A stretch of DNA of 64,000 nt, from contig CAZUUA010000003.1 in NCBI GenBank assembly GCA_964623635.1, positions 110,575 to 174,574 on the forward strand, read 5' to 3'. Both the position numbers and the translations under genes were made by a program. The stretch is from UMGS1696 sp964623635. Its GTDB lineage: Bacteria > Bacillota > Clostridia > Oscillospirales > CAG-272. Below the pieces are notes generated by a model, which was not told the origin of the DNA, did not search any database, and saw only the letters and a list, made by a program, of their open reading frames with translations. Positions 7,309 through 16,716 of the stretch are shown piece by piece (positions within the stretch are counted from its first letter, which is position 1; each line of letters starts with the position of its first letter).

Positions 7309-8991
7309 TTAGATCGTCTTGGGTTCTTCGATGGTGGTGTTCGTGCAATTTTCCGTTACGATGGCTTGTCCTACCGGGTGCGACGGCAGGGTCAGGTCTT
7401 CGGTGTAGATATTGTCCCGGAACGTCAGACCGTCGGCATAGCGAGCATACAGGAACCGCTTTTCGTGGAGCCGGAAGTGGTTGTGCTCGATGGTGATGCC
7501 GTGGTGGTAGTGCTGACCGACATTTTCCCGAACGGCCGGGCAAATGGTCACCACGTAGCCACCGGCGTAGGCTGCGTCGGCGAAGTTGTTGTTCCGAATG
7601 GTCACATCGCACACCGGGCCGCTTTCGTACCAGCTGTTGGCGTCTCCGGCACACTCGATGGCGCAGTTCATGTTGTAGAAGGTGCAGTTCTCCACCAGTA
7701 CCTTTTTACAGGTGGTCAGAAGGAAGCCACGGGGTCTGTTATTGCCGCAGGTACAGCCATCCAGATGGACAGAGGGCATACGGGTGTGATTCTCGATCAC
7801 GTGATCCTTCTGCAGAGATTCCGGCAGGTTCTGAGCTACCGTCAGCTGCAGATTTTCGCCGGACAGCAGCTTCGCATCGGTGACGGTCAGATCGCAGTAC
7901 GGCAGCATGGTCTGGTTGTCCACCAGGCGTACGATATCGCCGGGACGGTACAGGTTGATGCCGCGCTGCTGGAAATGGCCGTAGCGCAGGAGCAGGGTGT
8001 GCGCATCCAGCTTGTCTTCCACGATGGTGTAGATGCCGTGGAAGTTGCCGGCGTCGTCCAGCATAGAGGTGAAGGTGCAATCCTTGTAGGTGATCTGGCC
8101 GGTGCAGTTGACAAAGTGGGTAGCGTCGGCACTGACGGACAGGACTCTGCCGGAACCGGGGCGTACACGGCAGTTGACTCGTTCCAGGCTGATGTTTTCG
8201 GAACACTGCCCGATGACACCCATGGCGGCGGTGTGGTACAGCTCTATGTCGGTCAGGGTGACGTTCTTGGAATCGGTGATGAAGATACCGGGGTTATGCC
8301 GTCCTCCAAAGGTGCAGACCCACCAGTTGCCCACGGTATGGGTATAGCCGATGCTACCATGGAGACGGATGGTATTTTCGCTGATCTGCTCGGCGGTGAA
8401 GTAGCGGTACATACTGGCCAAAAAGTCCTGCTCCACTTCACCCAGCACGGTGAAATAGGGGTACAGATACGGAGAGGGTCTGCCGTTGTCGTCAAATTCG
8501 GTGACCAGCACACGGTATTCCAGGCTTTCCCAACCGTCCTCCGGCGAATAGAAGCACAGCTTGCCGTCCTTGAGCTTGCAGGCAAAGGTGTCGCCGTCAA
8601 AGGTCAGGTCTGTGAAATCGGCACCGGCCGCCGTGATCCTTGCCTGGGTGAAGAAGGGATTGCGGTAATCCACGTGCAGGTTCCGGATGGCGATGTTTTC
8701 CGCTTCGTCCAGTACAAATGGCGTGACGGCGCCGTGGAACATGAGCTCTGCTCCTTCGCCATCGATGGTCAGGTCATGCTTGCCACGGAGGTCAAAGGCG
8801 ATGTGTTTGTCGCTGTAGTCGTTGTTGGACACGTAGTAGGGACGCACCACGGTATGCTCCGGGTACACGTGGATGGTACCACCGCCAAGACACAGGGTAT
8901 CACCCGGTTTACAGTCGGCCAGTGCAGCCCGGATCGCTTCTGCGGCATCCTTTTTGTCGGGTGCCAGATACTGTTTCAGCTCGATCTTCAT
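7309..8991 (-). CDS. GH110-like alpha-1,3-galactosidase (parallel beta-helix)
   Basis: A 560-residue protein of right-handed beta-helix type with repeated N-V/I-T strands (ENIAIRNLHVDY, KNVTLTDIELYHTAAMGV, NISLERVNCRV). The order 'YYVSNND...KHIAFDLRGKHDLTIDGEGAELMFHG', 'TPFVLD', 'GGRHNPGIFI' and 'SADATHF' matches GH110 enzymes, which remove alpha-1,3-linked galactose from blood-group-B-like glycans. No signal peptide, so it is predicted cytoplasmic and would act on imported oligosaccharides, consistent with the MFS gene transcribed just before it downstream of the same direction. An AGGAG precedes the ATG. Other beta-helix glycosidases remain possible. Confidence 0.75.
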   Translation of the reverse strand: MKIELKQYLAPDKKDAAEAIRAALADCKPGDTLCLGGGTIHVYPEHTVVRPYYVSNNDYSDKHIAFDLRGKHDLTIDGEGAELMFHGAVTPFVLDEAENIAIRNLHVDYRNPFFTQARITAAGADFTDLTFDGDTFACKLKDGKLCFYSPEDGWESLEYRVLVTEFDDNGRPSPYLYPYFTVLGEVEQDFLASMYRYFTAEQISENTIRLHGSIGYTHTVGNWWVCTFGGRHNPGIFITDSKNVTLTDIELYHTAAMGVIGQCSENISLERVNCRVRPGSGRVLSVSADATHFVNCTGQITYKDCTFTSMLDDAGNFHGIYTIVEDKLDAHTLLLRYGHFQQRGINLYRPGDIVRLVDNQTMLPYCDLTVTDAKLLSGENLQLTVAQNLPESLQKDHVIENHTRMPSVHLDGCTCGNNRPRGFLLTTCKKVLVENCTFYNMNCAIECAGDANSWYESGPVCDVTIRNNNFADAAYAGGYVVTICPAVRENVGQHYHHGITIEHNHFRLHEKRFLYARYADGLTFRDNIYTEDLTLPSHPVGQAIVTENCTNTTIEEPKTI

Positions 8992-9092
8992 GTTGTTTCT
9001 CCTATCTTTTTTACGTTCATGTCAGAAAACGCAGAGCCGATCTGATCTATGCTGCGGTTCTACGTCTTCGTATGCGTTTTATTCTGTTTCAG

Positions 9093-10349
9093 TCAACGCT
9101 GATCAGCGTTCACTTCGCTTTCCGAATCCTGCAGCTTTTTCATAATAGACAGCAGCACCACCAGGATTGCCGGGAACACGATGGCAGCAAGGATACCATA
9201 GCGGATGGCCTGGCTTTCCACGTTGGCACCTGTGACCGAAGCGGTGTACAGATCAGAAACCATGCCGGTGATCCAGGGACCCAGAGAGCAGCCGATGTCG
9301 CCGCCCAGTGCCAGCATACTGAACATGACCGGTCCTGCCTGATAGTGGTATTTCTTCGATGTGTAGGACAGCACGCCCGGCCACATCATGCTGACGCCCA
9401 GACCGCACACCGCACAGCCCAGCAGCGAGAACACCGGGATCGGCACGAATACGGTCACCAGGTAACAGCCCACTGTCAAGGTCGCACAGAAAAACAGCGC
9501 CTTTTCGATGTTGATCCGCTCTTCGCCCAGAATGCCGTATGCGGTTCTGCCGATGCCCATGAACAGTGCAAACAGGCATGGCCCCAGCAGGTCACCCAGC
9601 ACTTTGGATACGCCCAATGCCCGTTCGGCAAAGAGAGACGCCCACTGTGCCATAGCCTGCTCCGAGGCACCGCCACAGATCATCATAAGCAGTGCCACAA
9701 TGAAGACAGGCGAGCGCAGGAATTTCCCGATACCACCACTCTTTTGTTCCTCCGATACTTCCACGATGGGAACACGCAGGAAATTGAACAGGTTCACAAA
9801 GGGGATCAGTGCCCACACCAGGGGGATCCACTGCCAATAGTCGTTGCCAATGACCGCCAGAAGCACGGTGGACACGATCACCACCAGCACCTGTCCCCAG
9901 GAATAAAAGGCGTGCAGCAGGCTCATGGCAGAGGCCTTGGCATCTCCCGGCAGTGCGTCCACGATGGGACTAATGACCACCTCGGTCAGGCCGCCGCCGA
10001 TGGAATACAATACGACCGCAATGAGGATACCGGTGAACGGATCCATGACTTTGGGCAAGATGGCCAGCAGCACCAGACCGACCACGGAAAAACCATGGGC
10101 CAGCACGGCGCATTTTCGATAGCCCAGAATGGGAGTCAGCTTGATCATGGTGGCGTCGGTGGCGATCTGCACCACAAACGTCACCAGCACCAGGTTGGCC
10201 AGATCCATATAGGATACGCCGAAGTCGTTCTGGAAGATCACGAAAAACAGCGGTGCCAGATTCACGACGATGGCCTGGGTGATGTAGCCAAGATAACAGG
10301 CGTGCAGCGTAGAGGTATATTTGGATCTTGTTTTTTGCATTTTTGTCAT
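9093..10349 (-). CDS. Major facilitator superfamily transporter
   Basis: A 418-residue protein with about 12 hydrophobic helices in two halves and a central basic/acidic loop (EVSEEQKSGG). Layout resembles the FucP/sugar-type MFS branch (GILIAVVLYSIGGGLTEVVISP, MWPGVLSY). It likely imports the sugar or oligosaccharide used by the adjoining GH110-like enzyme; substrate is inferred from context only. The annotated ATG is only three bases from AAAGGAG, so the ATG three codons later (10340) may be the real start. The last codons and stop lie in a 16-bp perfect palindrome (9095-9110). Confidence 0.85.
   Translation of the reverse strand: MTKMQKTRSKYTSTLHACYLGYITQAIVVNLAPLFFVIFQNDFGVSYMDLANLVLVTFVVQIATDATMIKLTPILGYRKCAVLAHGFSVVGLVLLAILPKVMDPFTGILIAVVLYSIGGGLTEVVISPIVDALPGDAKASAMSLLHAFYSWGQVLVVIVSTVLLAVIGNDYWQWIPLVWALIPFVNLFNFLRVPIVEVSEEQKSGGIGKFLRSPVFIVALLMMICGGASEQAMAQWASLFAERALGVSKVLGDLLGPCLFALFMGIGRTAYGILGEERINIEKALFFCATLTVGCYLVTVFVPIPVFSLLGCAVCGLGVSMMWPGVLSYTSKKYHYQAGPVMFSMLALGGDIGCSLGPWITGMVSDLYTASVTGANVESQAIRYGILAAIVFPAILVVLLSIMKKLQDSESEVNADQR
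9095..9110. repeat. Palindromic repeat, AACGCTGATCAGCGTT
   Basis: A perfect 16-bp palindrome overlapping the MFS stop codon. Related sequences occur next to other gene ends at about 24947-24980, 34363-34383, 51234-51264 and 59039-59056. Confidence 0.5.
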
Positions 10350-10389
10350 AATCTCCTTTGGTCAGGGGAAAACGGTTCGCTCTCGTTTC

Positions 10390-12528
10390 TCAGCGGCGAT
10401 ACCCCTCGGTCGTGCGATAGTCCACCAGCGATATGCCGTCGAAATAGGATTCCAGGATATTACGATAGGCATACCCCAGGTTTGCCAAATCGTAGGCGCC
10501 GTATTGGCTGATGCCGACACCATGTCCCCAGCCTTTGCCTACAAAGATAAAGTTGTTTGTGTTTTCAGCATATGCCACCTTGTGCAGAATGGTCTCTGTG
10601 GAGGTAGACAGTGTTTCGGTCACGTGTACCTCTTCCACCTTTGGTTCCTCTTTTTTGACCACCACTTCTTCTCCGGTGAAGGCACTGGCGCATTCGCTGG
10701 ACAGCACGAAGATATCCGAACGCTCGTAGACCTGTTCCCCTTCTGCAGACAGGAGCGTCACAGAGAAATCGATGTCGGACACACACTCTTCTGCGGCTGT
10801 CAGCACATGGTAGCCGTACAGCGTGGTGTAGCCGTAGTCTTTGTCGTAATCATAGGCCGCTTTGGTAGTCGAGACGTATGTTTCGGCCGGTGTTGGTTCT
10901 GCCACGGTCGGTTCGGTGGTTTCGGCTTTTGTGGATCGGGTAGTTGTCGCAGGAACGGTCGTGATTTCGATCACCTGCTCGGTATATTCCACCTTTCCCT
11001 TGCCTACCACAAAATTGGCGCTCTTGACATTGGGTGTCAGCGACATACGCACGTTGTCGGTACCGGTGATCTGGGTCACGCTGCCACTGCTGTCGGTGAC
11101 CTTTAGTACCTTTACATACGTAGAGTTTTCGGCATAGGCGGCGATCTCCACATTGGTGACGGTGCCACGGATATTGTGTCCGGCCTTCCGCAGCCGCTCG
11201 GTCAGCTCAGCCGGGGTCATCTCCACGATCCAGAAGGCGTTTTCGTGGTTCATATAATCTTCCCACGGGGTCTCCTTGGCCTGCAGATAGGGGATGTCAC
11301 CACCCCAGGCATCTTTGGCACTGACGGTCGTGCCGCCCATACTGGACGAATAGTAGGCATCCACGATCTCGCCGCCGTAGGTCATGACCTGTCCGGCCGT
11401 CTCTTTGACAGCGGTCATCACGTTCCGGTTGATCCGGCCGGCACCCTTGTACACCTGGCAATGGGCGTTGTTGCACATATCCACATCGGTACCGGTGTGT
11501 CGTTCGGCGTGGGTCAGGGTATAGGAACGCACCACGATGGCAAAGGCCTTCAGTGTCTCCAGAGGCCAGGTGTTGGAGATCTCATAGGGCAGCACACCGG
11601 CCACATAGGCTTCCAGGGGCAGGATATTGGTCAGAGCAACGCCGTTTCTGGAACCGCTCTGGTACCGGCTGAACACGAAGGTCCCATCGTACACATTGGC
11701 GGCCGGGGTCTTGAGCCAACGATTGCCATTCGCATCCTGTTTGCCCTGCAGACCAAGCTCAGTCTCGCCGCCGCAGTCGTACTCGAATAAGATCGCATCG
11801 GTCTGGGGATCCAGGACGGACACGGAGGTAGCGCTGGCACCGGTGGCGTACACAGTCTCATTGGGGTACAGCTTGCCAACAGTATCTGCCCATTGCTCGG
11901 CTTCGGAGCGGGTCGTGAAGGCACCCACACGGATGGTATAGCCGGAGTACACGTATGCCGGGATCACAGCCAGTCCATAGCCGGACAAAGCCTGTTTTAC
12001 GGCAGAAAGCAATGTGGTATATTCATCCTTTGTATATTTATCGCAGTCGATCTGCACATGATAACCGCCAATGACCGCATCGTAGGCGCTGGATGCCATG
12101 GAATAGGTCATGTTCCGCTTGGACAGATTGCCATCGTTGGCTACGGCCACCTTGGTCTCACTTAGCTCCCAGATGGGTGTGAAAGTGCAGTCTCCTGTGG
12201 TCTCTGCGATGCCGATGATGAAGCCTGCCGTAGAGGTGACCTCAAAGCTGACCGTCACGCTCTCTCCCATCATGAGTCCCACACGAACAGGAACATCCCC
12301 GCTGTCCATAAGCGAGGATGTATCCTGTATCGTTGTTCCCTGCACCACATCGGCGGCGTACACAGAGGCCGACGACACAGAGAGCGTCATCAGATAAATG
12401 GCATAATAAGTAGCGCCGGCTACCATCAGGATCGCCAAAAACATGGCCAGGATCCGCATAGCCAATTTCTTTTTTTCTTCCCGTGTGCGCTTCTTACGGG
12501 ATGTTTTTTCAGGTTGCTGATTCGACAA
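10390..12528 (-). CDS. SpoIID/LytB-domain protein with SPOR-like domain and large insertion
   Basis: A 712-residue protein: cytoplasmic basic tail, one membrane anchor (about 24-45), a SPOR-like stretch (YTIRVGAFTTRSEAEQWADT, 197-216) and a SpoIID domain from about 280. The motif LPLEAYVAGVLPYEIS holds the likely catalytic Glu315, followed by KAFAIVVRSYTL; the C-terminal GKGWGHGVGISQYGA is at 664-678. SpoIID is a mother-cell lytic transglycosylase used in engulfment. Here about 140 residues rich in Thr, Glu and Pro (516-657) split the domain. The start is a TTG with AAAGGAG nine bases before it, overlapping the upstream gene by 20 bases. A LytB-type vegetative hydrolase is an alternative. Confidence 0.85.
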   Translation of the reverse strand: MSNQQPEKTSRKKRTREEKKKLAMRILAMFLAILMVAGATYYAIYLMTLSVSSASVYAADVVQGTTIQDTSSLMDSGDVPVRVGLMMGESVTVSFEVTSTAGFIIGIAETTGDCTFTPIWELSETKVAVANDGNLSKRNMTYSMASSAYDAVIGGYHVQIDCDKYTKDEYTTLLSAVKQALSGYGLAVIPAYVYSGYTIRVGAFTTRSEAEQWADTVGKLYPNETVYATGASATSVSVLDPQTDAILFEYDCGGETELGLQGKQDANGNRWLKTPAANVYDGTFVFSRYQSGSRNGVALTNILPLEAYVAGVLPYEISNTWPLETLKAFAIVVRSYTLTHAERHTGTDVDMCNNAHCQVYKGAGRINRNVMTAVKETAGQVMTYGGEIVDAYYSSSMGGTTVSAKDAWGGDIPYLQAKETPWEDYMNHENAFWIVEMTPAELTERLRKAGHNIRGTVTNVEIAAYAENSTYVKVLKVTDSSGSVTQITGTDNVRMSLTPNVKSANFVVGKGKVEYTEQVIEITTVPATTTRSTKAETTEPTVAEPTPAETYVSTTKAAYDYDKDYGYTTLYGYHVLTAAEECVSDIDFSVTLLSAEGEQVYERSDIFVLSSECASAFTGEEVVVKKEEPKVEEVHVTETLSTSTETILHKVAYAENTNNFIFVGKGWGHGVGISQYGAYDLANLGYAYRNILESYFDGISLVDYRTTEGYRR

Positions 12529-13060
12529 GGCTGTATTCTCCTTTCACCATGATATATACGGTCTGGGCCGTTGCCATGATCCCACGTCCGTCTCCTCTAG
12601 GGATCAGGCACATATGGTTGATGGTCAGGTTTTCCCCATTATAGATCTCGGCGCCTTCCGTATAATCGGAAATGCCCTGGGTCGCATTGGGTGCGATGCA
12701 GATGGCAGCACCGGAACGCAGCAGGATATCGATGGGTCCTTCGGCAAACAGGCAGTCGCCATACTTCATCTCGATCACTTCATAGGTAACGCCTACAGTC
12801 GATGCGGTGGTGTCGGGTGCAGGTTCGGTCTCTGCAGGTGCATAGGAGCCGCCGGACAGTGCATCGATCTTGGCCTCCAATGCGGCGATCTTCACTTCAT
12901 ATTCTTTTACCAAATTGGGACGGAACACCTCTGTCAGGTAGCTCAGAGAAATGATCGGGTCTTCCGAGCTGTCATAGGAGGCCGCCAGCACCGTGACGGT
13001 CAGCGCCGACAGCAGCGCCAAAACACCGCAGAGCCATTTGTATCCGGTATGTTTTTTCAT
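12509..13060 (-). CDS. Exported protein with coiled coil, function unknown
   Basis: A 183-residue protein with an N-terminal signal/anchor helix (KWLCGVLALLSALTVTVLAA), a short coiled-coil stretch (KEYEVKIAALEAKIDAL), a Pro/Thr-rich spacer, and a C-terminal domain beginning VTYEVIEMKYGDCLFAEGP. Short proteins with this layout are common in Clostridia next to SpoIID-like genes, but I cannot name the family. It is translationally coupled to the SpoIID-like gene. Start at 13060 follows AAAGG; the longer frame to 13204 is not supported. Confidence 0.75.
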   Translation of the reverse strand: MKKHTGYKWLCGVLALLSALTVTVLAASYDSSEDPIISLSYLTEVFRPNLVKEYEVKIAALEAKIDALSGGSYAPAETEPAPDTTASTVGVTYEVIEMKYGDCLFAEGPIDILLRSGAAICIAPNATQGISDYTEGAEIYNGENLTINHMCLIPRGDGRGIMATAQTVYIMVKGEYSLVESAT

Positions 13061-13162
13061 AAGTATCAAACCTTTCAAATATAAAAGACGCTTCTCTGGA
13101 AGACGTTTTTTGTCGGCGACAGCAGATCCGCACGGCACCGGTCTTCCGCATTCACATCCTTT

Positions 13163-13191
13163 ATTATACCGGAAATCCCACAAAAAAGCAA
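13163..13191 (-). promoter_or_regulatory. SigA-type promoter of the 13060-10390 operon
   Basis: Minus strand TTGCTT (13186-13191), 17 bases, TATAAT (13163-13168). The -35 overlaps the T-run of the upstream terminator. Confidence 0.6.
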
Positions 13192-13240
13192 GAGCGGCAA
13201 GCATATGTTCACACCGAATTTACACTTGCCGCTGTTTTTG
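13181..13240 (-). terminator. Intrinsic terminator of the topoisomerase gene
   Basis: A 9-bp stem (AGCGGCAAG 13193-13201 with CTTGCCGCT 13225-13233), followed on the minus strand by CTTGCTTTTTTG. Confidence 0.7.
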
Positions 13241-13260
13241 TGTCCCGCAGGGGGATGTAT

Positions 13261-15489
13261 TTATTCCATAGGCAGCTGCTCACCCAGTACGGACAGCGAG
13301 ATCCCCACTGCCGGCACCTTGTTTTTCCGCAGCTTCTGGCGGTTCTCGATCGCAGAGAGTTCCTCACCATACCGCACGGCTGTGATCTCCACCGGCTCCT
13401 TCATGGTGAACAATGTGACACCCTGGGAGCTGCGTGTAGCTTTCACAGAGATCAGCTCGGAGGAAATCAGGATCCCTTTTGCCGCACTGTTTTCCAGCAG
13501 CAGATCCATGGGCTTGCCGTCCTCGTATATGGCCGCCACGATGGGAGACGCATCGGAGAAGGCACCGGTGAGCTTCTTCCGGTTGTTCTTGGTCTCGTAG
13601 GCCGTCACCGGGATCTTCACGCCCTTACCGTTGGCAAACAGGAAGATCATGTTGTGCTCCTCCTTGTAGGTCTGCAGCGCCTTCATCATAATGGGATGCT
13701 CGTCGTCGTCCATGCCCAGCTTGGCAGGAATATATTCACCCAGAGCCGACGCTTTGGTGGTGTCAAAATCCTCCACCTTGGCTTTGTACACCTGCGCTTT
13801 GTCCGTGAAGAACAACAGCTCCGCGGTATTGTCGGTATCCTCGGCGTTGGCGATCTCGTCTCCATCCTTCAGTTTATGAGCGTCTGCCACACGAAGCGAC
13901 TGCTGGGTGATCTTCTTGAAATATCCTTCTCTGGTCAGCACCACATGGACGGCGTAATTTTCCACCGGCTCCTCATCTGGCACCTCCGGGATGTCGTCGG
14001 CGAAAATGATCTGGGTCTTCCGGGGCTTGCCGTATTTCTTTTTGATCTGTTTTAACTGTCCGATGATATATTCCTTGACCTTGAGGTCATCTCCGATCAG
14101 CGCTTCCAGGTCGGCGATCTCCTGCTGCAGGCTCTCGATCTCCTTGATCCGCTCCACGATGTATTCCCGATTCAGGTGGCGGAGCTTGATCTCGGCGATG
14201 TATTCGGCCTGGATCTCATCGATGGAAAAGCCTTCCATCAGACGGGGCACCACATCGGATTCCCTTTCGGTCTCTCGGACGATCCGGATGGCTTTGTCGA
14301 TGTCCAAAAGGATCTTGCCAAGCCCACGAAGCAGGTGCAGCTTGTCCTTCTTTTTTGCCAGATCGTAGCTTAGCTCTCGGCGCACACAGCGCATCCGGAA
14401 CCGGATCCATTCCAAAAGGATCTGCCGGATCCCCAGAAGCTTTGGCGTTTTGTCGATCAGCACATTGAAGTTGCAGGCGAAGGTATCCTCCAATGTGGTC
14501 AGCTTGAACAGGCGGTTCATCAGCGCATCCGGGTCTGTCCCACGGCGCACGTCCAGCGTCAGCTTGAAGCCGGACAGGTCGATCTCGTCCCGCACATCGG
14601 TGATCTCCTTAACTTTGCCTTCTTTGACCAGATCCAGGATCCGTTTCAGGATAACTTCGATGGATGTAGAATATGGAATCTGCAGGATCTCGATGCAGCT
14701 TTTTTGCTTGTCGAAGGCATATCGGGCACGCAGACGGAAGGAACCGGTGCCGGTCTCGTAGATCTTTTTCATCTGGCTGCGGTCGTAGATCAGGTTGGCA
14801 CCACCAGCGAAATCCGGTGCCACGATGAGATCCAGCAGCTTGTCCACACCGGTCTCCGGGTTCTTCAAAAGCGCAATGGTACCGTCACAGATCTCTGCCA
14901 AATTGAAAGAGCAGATATTGGACTGCAGACCCACGGCGATACCGGTGTTGGGGGAGACCAGCACATTGGGAAAGGTAGTAGGCAGCAGCGACGGCTCCTC
15001 CATGGTGTTGTCGTAGTTGGGGACCATGTCAACGGCATTTTTATCAATACCGGCAAATATCTCAGCGCAAAAAGGATCCAGCTTGACTTCTGTGTATCGA
15101 GGTGCGGCAAAGGCCATGTCCCGGCTGTACTGCTTACCAAATGAACCTTTTGAATCCACAAACGGATGCAGCAGGGCTTCGTTGCCACGGGTCAGACGTA
15201 CCATGGTCTCATAGATGGCCATATCGCCGTGGGGATTGAGCCGCATGGTCTGCCCCACCACATTGGCACTTTTGGTCCGTGCGCCGTTCATCAGCCCCAT
15301 TTTGTACATGGTGTACAGCAGTTTCCGGTGGGACGGCTTGAAACCATCGATCTCCGGGATGGCACGAGCCACGATAACGGTCATCACGTAGGGCATATAA
15401 TTTTTTTCTATGGTCTCTGTGATCGGCTGATCTTCAATGACCGCTGGGGTCAGGTTTTCCATAGGCTTGTCGTTTTTCTTCTTCGGCAT
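13261..15489 (-). CDS. Type IIA DNA topoisomerase subunit A (ParC/GyrA-like)
   Basis: A 742-residue protein with the breakage-reunion core: GFKPSHRKLLYTMYKMG, the quinolone-determining region around NVVGQTMRLNPHGD, and the catalytic Tyr132 in AAPRYTEVKL. Later residues form the coiled-coil gate (RHLNREYIVERIKEIESL) and a beta-pinwheel-like C-terminus. Length suits the ParC-like second topoisomerase found in many Clostridia. The GyrA-box (QRRGGKG type) is not seen, favouring topoisomerase IV activity. No parE/gyrB-like partner lies beside it in this window, so the symbol is left blank. Confidence 0.9.
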   Translation of the reverse strand: MPKKKNDKPMENLTPAVIEDQPITETIEKNYMPYVMTVIVARAIPEIDGFKPSHRKLLYTMYKMGLMNGARTKSANVVGQTMRLNPHGDMAIYETMVRLTRGNEALLHPFVDSKGSFGKQYSRDMAFAAPRYTEVKLDPFCAEIFAGIDKNAVDMVPNYDNTMEEPSLLPTTFPNVLVSPNTGIAVGLQSNICSFNLAEICDGTIALLKNPETGVDKLLDLIVAPDFAGGANLIYDRSQMKKIYETGTGSFRLRARYAFDKQKSCIEILQIPYSTSIEVILKRILDLVKEGKVKEITDVRDEIDLSGFKLTLDVRRGTDPDALMNRLFKLTTLEDTFACNFNVLIDKTPKLLGIRQILLEWIRFRMRCVRRELSYDLAKKKDKLHLLRGLGKILLDIDKAIRIVRETERESDVVPRLMEGFSIDEIQAEYIAEIKLRHLNREYIVERIKEIESLQQEIADLEALIGDDLKVKEYIIGQLKQIKKKYGKPRKTQIIFADDIPEVPDEEPVENYAVHVVLTREGYFKKITQQSLRVADAHKLKDGDEIANAEDTDNTAELLFFTDKAQVYKAKVEDFDTTKASALGEYIPAKLGMDDDEHPIMMKALQTYKEEHNMIFLFANGKGVKIPVTAYETKNNRKKLTGAFSDASPIVAAIYEDGKPMDLLLENSAAKGILISSELISVKATRSSQGVTLFTMKEPVEITAVRYGEELSAIENRQKLRKNKVPAVGISLSVLGEQLPME

Positions 15490-15537
15490 GATTTCCTCTT
15501 TACGATCTCACAATATTGGTATTACCATAGTATATGT

Positions 15538-15603
15538 TATGCGTTTGTCTAAATTCCGTCATTTCAGGATAGGCGTTCGTCTATCCTGTTAGGCGTTTGT
15601 CTA
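15538..15603. repeat. Three copies of a 14-bp TAGrCGTwTGyCTA repeat
   Basis: Copies at 15538-15551, 15570-15583 and 15590-15603. The middle copy is extended by AGGA/TCCT into a long palindrome; the last supplies the tsaC stop codon. Related copies continue to 19013. Confidence 0.6.
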
Positions 15604-16638
15604 TATATGTACGACCTGTCCACCGGCGGCACGAATGATCCGGTTGTAGGTGGCAAGGTCAATGCCGTCTTCACCGGGCAGCCGGGCATACAGTGTCTCT
15701 AAGGCTTTTTCGTCTGCTTCCCGGAGAATGGCAAATAGCCGCCGGGCGTGTTCTGCTTCGTCACCTGCCGCACCCATGGACAATACCGTGGCCTGTGGGA
15801 ACTGCTTTGCTTCTTCGTCCGTTGCCATTACACCATACTTGCCCTTGCCGACCGACTGCACATACGATACGAAGCTTTGGCTGTCCGGCGCATCCACCAG
15901 GATCACGTGGCACTTTGGCGCATAATGCTTGTACTTCATGCCGGGTGACTGAGGCTTATCACCGGCTTTGCCAGGGTCAGTCACCGCTTCCGACACATCT
16001 ACATGGCGGCACACCTCGGTGAGCATTTCCTTTGTGACGGCACCGGGACGCAGGATCGTACAGCCTTCGCCGTCTGGAGCCAGTGCGATGACAGTGGACT
16101 CCACACCGATGGAGCAGGGGCCGCCGTCTAAGATCAGTGGGATCTTGCCGCACAGATCCGCATACACATGGGCCGCTGTGGTGGGAGACGGTTTTCCGGA
16201 GCTATTGGCGCTGGGGGCTGCAATGGGGTGACCAGACACACGGATCAGGGCTCGGGCATCCGGATGGGACGGACAGCGGATCGCCACCGTCGAAAGACCG
16301 CCGGATACGGTATCGGGGATCACCGGCTTCTTTGGCAAAATAATGGTCAGCGGCCCCGGCATATACCGTTCGGCAAGTGCATAATACAACGGAACTGTGT
16401 GTGCGATCTGCTCCGCTTCTGCCGGTTCTGCCACGTGTACGATCAGGGGATTGTCGGAGGGTCGTCCCTTGGCGGCGTATATTTTTGTGGCTGCTTCGGC
16501 GTACAGGGCACTACCTGCCAGACCATATACGGTCTCTGTGGGGATCCCCACCAGCTCGCCTTGTTGAATATAGGCAGCCGCCTTATTTAGTGCGGTCTCT
16601 CTGTCGCTGCCCAACAGGGAAAGTATTTCTGTTTCCAT
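15601..16638 (-). CDS. L-threonylcarbamoyladenylate synthase (Sua5/TsaC)
   Basis: A 345-residue two-domain Sua5-type enzyme. The YrdC domain has PTETVYGLAG, KGRPSDNPLIVH and RCPSHPDARALI; after a SPG(M)KYKHYAP linker comes the Sua5 C-terminal domain. It makes threonylcarbamoyl-AMP from Thr, bicarbonate and ATP for the t6A37 modification of ANN-decoding tRNAs. The start is uncertain: the ATG at 16638 is used, but a GTG four codons upstream (with GGAAGG before it) is also possible. The stop lies in a short palindromic repeat. Confidence 0.92.
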   Translation of the reverse strand: METEILSLLGSDRETALNKAAAYIQQGELVGIPTETVYGLAGSALYAEAATKIYAAKGRPSDNPLIVHVAEPAEAEQIAHTVPLYYALAERYMPGPLTIILPKKPVIPDTVSGGLSTVAIRCPSHPDARALIRVSGHPIAAPSANSSGKPSPTTAAHVYADLCGKIPLILDGGPCSIGVESTVIALAPDGEGCTILRPGAVTKEMLTEVCRHVDVSEAVTDPGKAGDKPQSPGMKYKHYAPKCHVILVDAPDSQSFVSYVQSVGKGKYGVMATDEEAKQFPQATVLSMGAAGDEAEHARRLFAILREADEKALETLYARLPGEDGIDLATYNRIIRAAGGQVVHI

Positions 16639-16675
16639 TGTCGTATGATTCACCCTTCCATACACGTTTTTTTGT

Positions 16676-16716
16676 TAGGCGTATGTCTATTGTTATGGTT
16701 TTAGACGTTTGTCTTA
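16676..16716. repeat. Two copies of the 14-bp TAGrCGTwTGyCTA repeat
   Basis: Copies at 16676-16689 and 16702-16715; the second includes the prfA stop codon. Confidence 0.55.

Noticed and set aside
7366..9045. 559-codon plus-strand open frame
   Set aside because: It is antisense to the GH110-like gene, which has clear family motifs and a proper ribosome-binding site; the plus frame has low-complexity, non-protein-like composition.
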